Shown piece by piece: positions 36,301 to 45,988 of a stretch of DNA of 64,000 bases. The DNA lies in assembly GCA_002118135.1 (NCBI GenBank), contig BDIU01000050.1:1-64000 (forward strand), in the 5' to 3' direction. The notes below the pieces were generated by a model, which worked only from the letters and a program-made list of their open reading frames with translations, was not told the DNA's origin and did not search any database. The stretch comes from Trebouxia sp. TZW2008. Its lineage: Eukaryota; Chlorophyta; Trebouxiophyceae; Trebouxiales; Trebouxiaceae. The translations under genes were made by a program, and so were the position numbers. Each line of letters begins with the position of its first letter. The stretch's first letter is position 1.

Positions 36301-39300
36301 CTGCTTGGCATCATGATGATGTCTTGAGAACACACCATCAAAAGAACTCTGCACTGCAGGACTGCTGGGTCAGCACAACAGCATTGCTAGTGACAAGATC
36401 ATCAGCAGCGGTGTGATGGCGGCCATGCTGTCCCTCATCTGCAGCGCCAAGCACAAGAGCCAGCTGGCTGGCCTGCAAGTCCTTGCCAGCCTTGCCCTCC
36501 TCTCACATGCAGCTGCCCAGAAGCTCATGAGTCAGCGTCTGCTCAGCGCCCTGCAGGTACGGAAGCTCACCTGCACCTGTGATACACTTATTTGTCAATA
36601 GAAGAGGCCAGCTGCAAGCCTGTATTTCTATAACATCTACTGGAGGTGTTCACTTGGCGCCTGTCTGCAACACGTAGCTTAGTGAAATCTGCTTCTGCTG
36701 TTTCGTATGCATTCAATAGAGGCTGGTGTATCGGAATAGGTTGTAGCTCTGATTGCAGTTGACTGTGCTGCTTAGCCAGCCCTGCCTCTGCCTCAGTCTG
36801 CTTTGCCCTTTTACACACTTCCTCTGATGACATGCTTCCAGCAGGTCTTCAAAGAGACCACTTTGCCAAAGATGACAAGCAAGCACTGATATGCTCTGCC
36901 AACTGTGATGTTGCCACCGTGTACTTATGGCAGCTGTTGACTGCCAGCAGCAGAAAGCACATTACCTCAAACTGCCCAACATCTGTTTACAACCCTCTGC
37001 TTAAAGTTGAACAGCTGTGTCAGATGCTCAATCAAAACAACTTGAAGCATAACAGGCATGTTTGATTGAGCGGGCAGGGGGTGAGTAAGGGCATGGGGTG
37101 CAGTGCAGGAGCTGGTTCGCAGTGGCGCAGATGACGTGAAGAGCAAGGCGCTGCAGGCTGCCGGCAATCTGGCCTTCTGCCAGCTCAACAGGGACCTCAT
37201 CTTGGCCTCTGAGGGCTTCAAGGAGGTCATGGTCCGGCTTGCTGACCATAGCGCTGTGGTGAAGCATGAAGTGCGCATGAGCGCCATCAGAGCCTTAGCC
37301 ATCTTGGGTCAGTCTCCTGACATGTTTCTGCTGACCTGAACTCACTTCTAAGCCTACAGCTACTGGGAAAGCAAAACTTGCTAACTGGTTTGATGCGCAT
37401 TTGCATTGCAAATAGAGTTAGAAAACCGACTTGGTTCTGCTGTTCAGGCAGATTGTCAGCCTAAAGCTGTTTGGACGGCATGGCCGCCAACTGCTGATCA
37501 TCTGCAAATCCATGCATCAACTACTAGACCTTGTAGGAACTTACACGCATTTGCAAACAGCCATGTTGCAGCTTTCAAGGCATCACATGTTTGTTCTTGC
37601 CAACACACCAATCTGTTCAGCTACACTGGAGCACTTGTCAGCATGTTGTTTGGATTGCAGGCCAGAATGAGGAAGTGAACAGAGCTGTGGGGCGGCCCCC
37701 CTTGGAGGGCAGGGGGGTGCGCATCCTCTGCATGGATGGGGGCGGCATGAAGGGCTTGTCAACCGTGAAGCTGCTGCGGCAGCTAGAGAAGTCCACCGGC
37801 AGACGCGTTCATGAACTGTTTGATCTCATCTGTGGCACCTCCACTGGAGGGATTCTGGCTGCTTCTCTGGCCTTGCAGCAGTACACTTTGGATGACTGCG
37901 AGGAGATGTACAGGTAAGACCCAGTCCATGATGTTTGTGGGTCCAGTTGGCTTGAAGCACTTGCTACTGGCTGCAACATACAAGCTATCAAAATTCAGCT
38001 GGTGTCCTTGCGCACCATCCTCTGCCTTAGGCATTGTTCACAGCTACTGGGCAGAATGCAGCATTTGAGTACATGATGCATGTCATGCAGGGTCATATTG
38101 CACAGGCTGCGCTCCCTTAGAATGCATTTGCGTTCTGAGCCAGTACTGAACAAGTGTCAAGACGGAAGCTTGGCATCATACCTTATTAAAAAATCATGCC
38201 TTTGACAGCGGACCGCAACTGCTGCACTGGCTTGAATGCTTTGCCACTGATGCAGGAAGCTGGGAACCCAAATCTTCTCTCGGCCAGTAGTGAACAAGGA
38301 CCAAGTTGAGAGCTGGCGTGAGAGCTTGTACAGAGTGTACAAATCTGGTCAGCAGAGCATGAGAGTGGCTGTGTACGGCACCAAGCATGATGCCTCCTTG
38401 TTTGAAGACCTGCTGAAAGATAACAGCCAGTTTGAGCGTCTGGGCACCATTGGAGGCAGCATGATTGATACTGCTTGCCTGAAGGGTCCTAAGGTCAGTG
38501 TGTTGATAGCCTGTACATGCCAGGTGTACAACATCACGCTCAACAATGTGCTGAAAGGGAATGGCAGATTTTAACTGCTGGGCACCACTGGAGGCATGAT
38601 TGACACTGCCTGCCTGAATGGTCATAAGGTTGATTTGATGGATGCCCTTACATGCCTGGCACGCAGCATGACACCTCTTTCATTCAGTATTTGCTCCAAG
38701 AATAATAGCCAGCTTGCTAAACTGGGCGGCGTTGCAGCATGATTGACACTGCCTGCCTCAATGGCCCAAAGATCAGAATTTCGACTGCCTGTAGAGTAGT
38801 CTTCAGCTGAAATAAGTGCAGCACATCCCCAAAGAAATGTTGCCAGATCTGCTGCAGTCAGAATGCAATATCTTGGTTGGCTGAATCAGCAAGCCTTGAT
38901 CTGGCATTCCCCTTCATGTTTGCAGATGCAGAACTGCGGATTGCTGTCAGAAGCTGAAAGTACAGCTGCTGCAAGCAAAATTACAAAAAGCCAGTTGCTA
39001 CTGACCCCTTCTGACCCAGCCGCATCAGTAGCACTTTTGTTTGCTGTTGCAGTGCTTTGTGGTGGCCACACTAGCCAGTGTCACCCCAGCAGTGCCCTTC
39101 ATCTTCCGCAACTATGAGTACAGCCCCGCCTTTGAACCTCCCAGAGCAGCAGCGCCCGCCAATGATGAGGCCAGCCTGTACGAGCTGTCAGGCAGCAGCA
39201 AGCACCTGGTGTGGCAAGCCGTCAGAGCCTCCTCAGCTGCGCCCTACTACCTGGATGACTTTGTTTGTGGCCAGGACAGGTGTGTGCAGCTGTAGTGGTG

Positions 39301-42300
39301 ACAAGCACACCCCAGCAACTCATGTAGCACCATTTACAATTTGTCATTGTAGTAGATCGTCTTGACTATGACAATTGAAGCTGCACCTCTGCTTTCTTTC
39401 TCTGCTGCCATTTCCTGTAGCTTTCAGGATGGAGCCAGCGCAGCCAAAGACCCCTCAGGCTCAGCCTTGCAAGCAGCCCTGAGCTTGTGGTGTGAGAGAC
39501 CTGTCACTGACTACCTTCATTTATTGCTTTGTGTAACACTCTCCTTCTCCTGCTGCACATTCTGCTCACACCTGCTTCCTCTTTTGCTACAGGTTCCAGG
39601 ACGGGGCCAGCACAGCCAACAACCCCTCAGGGCTAGCCCTTCAGGAAGCCCTGCGCTTGTGGCCCAACAGCCCTGTGGATTGCCTAGTGTCTCTGGGCTC
39701 TGGCAGCGTTCCCGTTACCAGACGTGAGAAGAGTATGTCAGCCTACCTGGACACAGGCAGTGTGCTTATAGAGAGCGCATGCAATGTGGAGAGGATTGCT
39801 GCCTTGCTGTACACCTTGGCACCCTTTGTGCCCAACTTCAAGTACTTCAGGTCAGTCGTTGTATGCATTAGTCAGTACAGTGAAATATCTTTGTAACAAC
39901 AATTTGGTTGTCGTTTGGACATTGTTGTCGTTTGGACAACACAAATGTCCTTGTAACGAACTGTCCTGACTCAGAGATCGCTTTGCTGCCAGAACGCAGT
40001 GACAGGTTCCTATTTGCCTTGTCCTTACATCGAGAATGTCCTTACATTAAGTGTCCTTACAAAGAGAAGTCACTGTACTGCAGTGTTATTTGTGTGTGCA
40101 ATGACATAGCTGCCTATCATAGCAGCTCTACATGCAACCTGTGAGGAAGTGCTGCTGTGTTGTATGTGTTGCCACTGTCTGTGCCTGTCTCAATTGAGAC
40201 AGTTTTCAAGTCATGCAACACATCATAACATATTGGAATTCTTGGGCAGATGCTCACATGTTGCCTGCCAGGCTGCCAATCTAGTCAAACAGAGAAATGG
40301 CATCAACACCACTCTGATATCACCAAAAGAGTTCAGCAGTACATTGCTGGCAATGCCAGACAGTGGCAACTACACCTTGGGTATCTTCACGACAAGATCA
40401 CCCACTCTGTAAGAGCAATATTTCATCAGTTCAAGCTTTGCACTTCAAGCATGACTGTACCACACTCACGGATTGCTGTTTGCTGGCAGGTTCAACCCTT
40501 TGGATAAGAGATGTGGCATCAATTTGGATGAGATAGATCCCGCTCAGTGGGCTTTGCTGGAGGCTGCCACTGATGACTACATTGCTGCCAGCCAAGATCG
40601 CTTCCAGCAGCTGGCTGACATCCTCACTGCTCCCCCACCTGACACCAGTATGTCTCCTACAGTACTTACCACTGCACCAGCACTGCACAAAGCACTGCAT
40701 ACGAGAAGGGTTCAGATAGAGAGACCACAGTAAACGCTACAGTTGATATGGCTATAACTGCTGCTGCCGGCCAGGAGAGTGTTTACCGCTTGAATGACAC
40801 CCTCACTGCTCCAACACCTCACACTACTTGTTGTCCTATGCTTTCAGTCAATGTGCCAGCACTGCAAAGTGAAAAAAAGCAGGGTCAGATGTAGAGCAAA
40901 GCAAGTGCTGCAGCTGTTTTGGCTGTGATCGCTGCTGCCAGCTAGCAGCTGGCTGACATCCTCACTGCTCCACCACCTCTTCCTATGCTATGAATTGCTG
41001 TTCCAGGCCTGCAACGTGAAAGAAAGCAGGGTCAGATGTAGAGCAAGTGCTACAGCTGTCATGGCTGTGGTTGCTGCTGTCAGCTAGGAGCGCTTCAAAC
41101 AGCTGGCTGACATTCTCACTGCTCTGCCACCTCATGCCTGTATGTGTCCTATGCTATCAGCCACTACCACAGCACTGCATGAACGAACAGGAAAGAGATA
41201 GCGCAAAGCAAAACAAGATCATGCCATTTACAAATGTGACCGCTAGACCAATGACTATGTCCAGATTCTACTTCATGCTGCCTTCACAGCCTGTACAGCC
41301 TGTCAACCACATATATTGAGTTTAGTCTAAGCTAGTGCTGTACCCTGCTAGCAGGGCTGAATGTCTGCATGGGGTGTTGTTGCAGGAATCAACGCACATT
41401 TGATGGTGGTCACTGCATCGCCACCCACACCAGCTCCAGTCACCTCTGAAGCAGAAGAGATGGCCCAGATGTGCAAGCAATTAAGGCAGTATGTAGGCTC
41501 CTGTGATCTGCAGCCAACAACTAGCACTACAGGCAGAAACAGCACAGCAGAGACAGACGACAGCCCAATAGAGGTGACACATATCCTATGCTGTGCTGCT
41601 GTGATTTGAAAACAAATGCAGCAACTCAGAAGGCATCAGCAAAGCTCACAAAATTGGCTGCTTGCATTCTGAGTGCACTTTGGCCTGAGGTATTTTGCAA
41701 GCTGTGCTGTTCATCACTTGGAAATATCAAACCTTTGGAGCAAGCCTGCCGCCAGGTCAACACATCACATATGGGTGCTATGTTGAGCACTACTGTTTCG
41801 CCACAGCAGGTTTACCCATTTATGCTTGAGTTGCTGCCTCTTTGGACAGAGTTTCCCGTCATGATGCTTTATGGCATAGAATTTGCTTGTGTTGAACAGC
41901 TTGATTTGGCCATGCAGGCGCTTGAGGCGGGTCTGTCAGCAGCAGGCAGTCTGGGTGTGATTCACTTGGCTCTGCACAGCAGCCAGCAGGGCCTGGTCAC
42001 CAGCTGGAAGACACGCTTGAAGGCCTACATAGACCCAGGTACAGTAAACTCTCTTTGCACTGACTGCTTTAGTTACCAAGAACTTTGTCCTTACATCAAA
42101 TTGTCCTTACTCAGAGGGACCAATGCAGTCAGAATGCAGTGATTGGTCACCAATAGCTTTGCTGTCTTTGGCATATGTCCCTGCTGGCAGGTCGTTGCTT
42201 CTGTGCCTGTTCAGCAGGGTCACACCACATCACCAGCATGCAAATGATCATGACTCTTCCGCTATAACAATGCTATACAGAATTAGCTTGCAATCATGCT

Positions 42301-43697
42301 GTTGTCAACTCTGGCCCAAATGCAAAGGTCTGCTAGCCAATGCAAGCCAAACAACCGTGATGCATTGGCAACATGCAAGGTCAATTCAGCACTCAGCCGC
42401 ATGATCCTTTCTGCGAGCTGCATATCAGTGGCTTTGATATGTATGAGAGCTTGTTGCCCACAGTTGGCTGCTTACATTTGAATGTCAGCTTGCTGATCAA
42501 CAGCCATGTCTGAGCTGAAGCTGATGCAAATCAAGCAAATGCTCTGGCTCACAAAATGAGGACTTGCCGTCATGTATAATCTTGCAATCGTCAGAAACCA
42601 CTAGCACGCCACACTCAACCTCATATCCCAAAAGTCATGCTTTATTTGTTGCAGGGCCAGAAGCTGAACAGCTGCTGATGCGATTGGGGAAAAACTCTGT
42701 CAACACGACCCTGGCTGATGTCTGCAGCCGTTGTCATCATTTTCAGATCCCATCTGGCCATGTGGATGTCCTCAGCACACACTCACAGACTGTTGGCAAC
42801 AGCATGGTAACAAGTCTGCTGGTGCAACAGACGGAGCCTGCCACCTGTCTGACCGCCCGAGTGGTAAGTCATGCGCCCAATGCGCTACTGTGTACAACAT
42901 GTGAGAACATAACACCACACACAAAGTAGCGTACAGTAACACTCTGAAGACAGGAGATGCAAGGACAATCTTGATGTAAGGACAAAACAACTGGGAACCA
43001 ATCACTGCATTCTGACTGTACAGGCACCTCTCAGTCAAGGGCAACTCTAGAACAAGTTTGTTGGTTACCAATGCATGTGTTACAATGAGGAGTCACTGTA
43101 CCAGGATCATATGTCACACAATTTGGTAGTGTGAGCCATGACATGGTGACTGACTGCCCTTGACAGCTGCATCATGCAGGTGGCGCAGTCAACGGCTGTC
43201 TGGAAGCAGCGATTAGTGGTCACATCGGCAGTGCTGTCTGATGCTGTTATACAAACCTTGCTCACAGCAGGGGCTGCAGCAGTAGTGTGTCAAGCCAAAG
43301 CTGCTGACGCTTCAGCCACACCTGAGATTGCTTCATTCTTTGAAGACTTCTACAGCGCACTGTTTGGCAAAAGTGTTACTGTCCAGGCTGCTGTGGATGC
43401 TGCAGGTATGGTATGCCTTGTGATCTTGCTACTGCAAAGGTACTTTACGTGCTGTGCACCTTGCATTGCTCTGTATAAGTCAGTAAGCACTGCAACACTA
43501 ACTGTGGTCAGAGTTGCAAGCAAATATCTAAAGTCTGCCCTTTCCTGCTTTGAACCTACACACATGTGTCTGTTGGCAGTCACATACATTGTGAGCTAAA
43601 TAAAGCTAATCTTGCACGTGCAGAGATGAAGCATCCAGACCTGCTGCAGCATTTCAGGTGTCATCCGCAAAGTGAGAAGGGCAGCCCTAAGCACTAG
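33326..43697 (+). CDS. Patatin-type phospholipase A-I (LRR + ARM + patatin)
   Basis: Fifteen exons: 33326-34103, 34452-34787, 35848-35973, 36360-36556, 37109-37307, 37661-37913, 38256-38493, 39053-39279, 39593-39850, 40500-40647 with its true start at 40490, 41386-41573, 41918-42038, 42655-42863, 43180-43405 and 43624-43697. They give 1195 residues. About 150-330 are leucine-rich repeats (LRALNLSSCGLGALPSEVG, LRELRLSNNRLIHLPKELG). About 372-545 are ARM-like helices. The patatin domain follows: DGGGMKG (571-577, oxyanion loop), GTSTGG with nucleophile Ser606, and FQDGAS with catalytic Asp788, then VSLGSGSVPVTRREKS and ACNVERIAALLYTL. The C-terminal 200 residues include TLLTAGAAAVVCQA and FFEDFYSALFGKSV, which resemble the closing part of CHAT domains. 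This is the plant pPLA-I plan, a lipid acyl hydrolase releasing fatty acids from membrane lipids. Introns 2, 7, 8 and 10 hold decayed exon copies; introns 9, 12 and 13 hold MITEs. Confidence 0.92.
35519..35842 (+). repeat. Two decayed tandem copies of the exon 3 region
   Basis: Upstream of true exon 3 (35848), its first ~60 bases and preceding intron occur twice more, near 35542-35660 and 35707-35800, with a period of about 139 bases. The second copy still reads IADNPLTCEVISREQGAVE against the true IAEDPLNCEVISREEGAVQ. Its acceptor is out of phase with exon 2, so using it would shift the frame. Confidence 0.75.
38573..38795 (+). repeat. Two decayed copies of the exon 7 3' end
   Basis: Intron 7 holds two degraded copies of the last ~60 bases of exon 7 plus some following intron: about 38573-38660 and 38696-38795. 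Both keep ATGATTGACACTGCCTGCCT against ATGATTGATACTGCTTGCCT in the exon. Neither preserves a full exon. Confidence 0.75.
39411..39512 (+). repeat. Extra copy of exon 9 start, frame still open
   Basis: An acceptor-like CTGTAGCTTTCAG precedes a copy of the first ~75 bases of exon 9. It reads FQDGASAAKDPSGSALQAAL against the true FQDGASTANNPSGLALQEAL. The frame stays open, so it could be an alternative first half of exon 9, but no suitable donor was identified. Confidence 0.6.
39878..40075. mobile_element. TA-flanked MITE, copy 1 (phospholipase intron 9)
   Basis: The element lies between TA dinucleotides. It starts CAGTGAAATATCTTTGTAAC and ends TTACAAAGAGAAGTCACTG, so the termini are inverted repeats. 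CAGT...ACTG ends with TA flanks fit a Tc1/mariner-type MITE. It starts 28 bases after the 5' splice site and is 198 bp long. Confidence 0.75.
40760..41203 (+). repeat. Three decayed copies of the exon 10 3' end
   Basis: Intron 10 has three successive units of about 135-170 bases: 40760-40929, 40931-41070 and 41071-41203. Each resembles the end of exon 10 plus its downstream intron. CAGCTGGCTGACAT(C/T)CTCACTGCT is kept in two of them. Stops and indels make them non-coding. Confidence 0.75.
42040..42190. mobile_element. MITE-related copy 2, at a 5' splice site
   Basis: Exon 12 ends at 42038. The donor GT plus A reads straight into TACAGTAAACTCTCTTTG, the left end of the same MITE family. A 21-base internal segment around 42121-42141 is identical to one inside copy 3. 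The right terminus is not recognisable, so the end is approximate. Confidence 0.6.
42934..43098. mobile_element. TA-flanked MITE, copy 3 (phospholipase intron 13)
   Basis: Between TA dinucleotides: starts CAGTAACACTCTGAAGAC and ends ATGAGGAGTCACTG; 165 bp. It shares internal GGAACCAATCACTGC and GTAAGGACAA blocks with copy 4. It begins 71 bases after the 5' splice site. Confidence 0.75.
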
Positions 43698-44610
43698 CAC
43701 AAATTAGAATCATCAGTTTTGTGAACACGCTTGCATTTATTGGTGATGACATCAATCCTGAACTTGAGCATCAAGACTCGAGACGACTGTTGCAAGTTGC
43801 TCTCCTTTGAGACTGGCGGCTGCATGAAGTGCTACAGCAAGAGGCAGGCAATCAGTGGCTCGCATGTGGCGCGCACTATTTCCAAAAGCAGAAAAAGACA
43901 AGTCTACGCCGTTAGGCGTCATAACGGGAGCCTCTGTCTAAAGAGGCAGCCCGGGATTGATGGTTGCTGCCTTCAAAGCAACAACCCACAGAAGACTGAC
44001 CTAAGGGGTCAGCCCTTTGTCTTTTGCGTCTATGGTTTGTCCTACTCTGGGAGCCTTCCAAAAGCAGGGACTGTCAAGCTTGTGCGAAACATTCCGAGAT
44101 TCAACATTGGATTGTACCTCATACTTGCTCACTGACTTTGTTGATGTGGGCTTGTCTCAAGCTTGTGGTTCGTGCACGCAATGTCAAGGTACTCAACAGC
44201 AGATCATTCGTGATCGTAGCTCACCACACTCATTCATTTACTGCATCATGTTTGCCACGTTCTCGAATGTGGAATAGCTACACAAGTGCGCAGCTGCATG
44301 CAAACCGTTTGCTGAACGCCTTCAAGTCCTGTCAACAATCTCAAAGCTGCATCAACAAAAAGGATTCATTGCAAAGTATTGTCAAACACACTAGACTTCT
44401 CTTGATGCCTATGCTGCACTCACACCAAACTTCTACAGTGCTGGCAGTGAAGGCAATCTCTTGAGCAGCTACTGCATTTTTGCAACAGGGCATGGGCATC
44501 TTCAGAAAGCAAACAGAAGGGCTTGATAGCCATTCGCCTTTCAGAGTGATCAAATGCAAAGCTGTTCAGCAACCTTAACAATTCACTGGTGCTGCAAACT
44601 ATAGAGTGAC
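43698..44610. other. Convergent intergenic stretch
   Basis: This lies between the stops of the phospholipase (+) and the zinc-ribbon gene (-). Several frames exceed 80 codons but have no domains and no splice support. A further 3' exon of the zinc-ribbon gene here cannot be excluded. Confidence 0.4.
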
Positions 44611-45356
44611 TCAGCTTGTTACTGCACGGGGGGCATCATTGCATATGCATGCTTTCCTACTGTCACACTGTGGGCAGCATGAATAAGGTTTCCTTGAACG
44701 CTCGTATGGAGAGGCCTGAAACTGGTGAGCCCATTTCTGTGGGCACTTGTGGCAATTCCACCACACCTTGCGGTGGCTTCCTAGTGGCACAGCTTCAGGG
44801 TGGACGCCTGCACCTGCATTTGCCCTGTAGTCCCATTGTGACATCAAGGGTAGCTTGCTTTGAGCACACATGACACCCCTGGCGCACTTTGGACAGCCCA
44901 TTTGGTTACTTGTGCGATCTATGACCCGTTCTTGCCACTCATGCCAACAACTGTGACAGCGCCAAACAGCTTCCTTGAAGCTGAAGGGATTGACTGTACA
45001 CTCATCGAATTTGTGATTCCTTGTTGGATGCCACTGTGACTGTAGGTATGGCTGCAGTTGTTTGAGACCTGTCTGTGCATGCTGAGTAACTTGATGGGTG
45101 CTGCACAGCAGCTTCCAAGGCTTACCTGCGAGGAACAAAGACGATACATAGCATCAAACTGCAATGCAAAGGGCGTGTCTGGAAACGGCATAGAGGAACC
45201 TGAACGTTGTCGCAGCAGCTTGGGCTGCTTCGATATGATCGACTGGGTCCCAATACCTTGCAGACTTGCACATCGGCAATCTAGCGCGGGCACCGCAGGC
45301 AGCAGTGACGCAGGACGCGCAGTCACATCGGTGCGAACTCTTGATCCTAGTAGCAT
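44611..45356 (-). CDS. Double zinc-ribbon protein (DUF4379-like)
   Basis: Two exons, 45356-45126 and 45051-44611, give 223 residues. The ATG at 45356 starts MLLGSRVRTDVTARPASLLP, an Arg/Ser/Leu-rich leader that looks like an organelle-targeting peptide. The second exon has two repeats of the treble-clef zinc-ribbon family: LQSQWHPTRN, then WRCHSCWHEWQERV and GCPKC; and LMSQWDYRAN, then WWNCHKCPQKWAHQF and CCPQC. Each repeat has the C-x2-C pairs that would bind one zinc. The molecular role of this family is not established; nucleic-acid binding is a guess. The end, CDSRKACICND..., could contain a missed splice site. Confidence 0.72.
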
Positions 45357-45988
45357 ATCGACTGTGCTCTGGCAAACTGCCACAGTGTAGCTTCACCACG
45401 TTTCGTGTGTGGTGCGACTGGGCCGACTGACGCTTAGAGAATCTACTGACAGTCCAGTTACGTTGGTTGATGTGAGCACGATCCGGCGAACATGTTGCTT
45501 TCGAAACCTCCACTGGGACGGCGAGTCTACGACTGTGTACAAGGGACAGCAGTGAATCAACCTGCAGCTGCTCAAACAGCTGCTTCGGTAATGCGTGCAC
45601 GGCAAGCGTGCTGCACGGAAAGCACATTGATACTTCCGTTTCCCGGTCAACAGCAGGTTTCGACTTTCACAAAGCGGAACGCCGAGGTGCGAGGCGAGGT
45701 GACTTCAGGATGGCCGAAAAGTCTGCCTGCCGATCAGAGTCGCGTTTTTTGAGTAAGCAAGAACAAATCGTTTGACAAGCTGCAAGATGCATCGAGCCTG
45801 CTCGTGCTGCTAGCAGCGCCGTGGGAGCGTAGGTGCCGGGCATGTATTGAGGGCCTGGTTCAGAAGCTATGTCTGTGTAACAGCGGCGTGAGTACATGGG
45901 AGCGTTCAGCAGCTGACGGAAAGTGCTCGGAGAGAAGCTGTTTGGGCGGCATCAGCCCGTGTTCGTTGAGGACCAGTCACAGCGAAAC
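45357..45988. promoter_or_regulatory. Divergent promoter region
   Basis: This separates the zinc-ribbon gene (-) from the coiled-coil gene (+) and must hold both start regions. The frame at 45492-45752 (+) is open and starts with ATG, but it shows no splice link to either gene. Confidence 0.4.

Noticed and set aside
39362..39727. A single 121-codon exon replacing phospholipase exon 9
   Set aside because: After the duplicated segment the frame becomes unrelated (hydrophobic Leu/Cys run), whereas the 39593-39850 exon keeps the conserved FQDGAS to NFKYFR sequence in phase.
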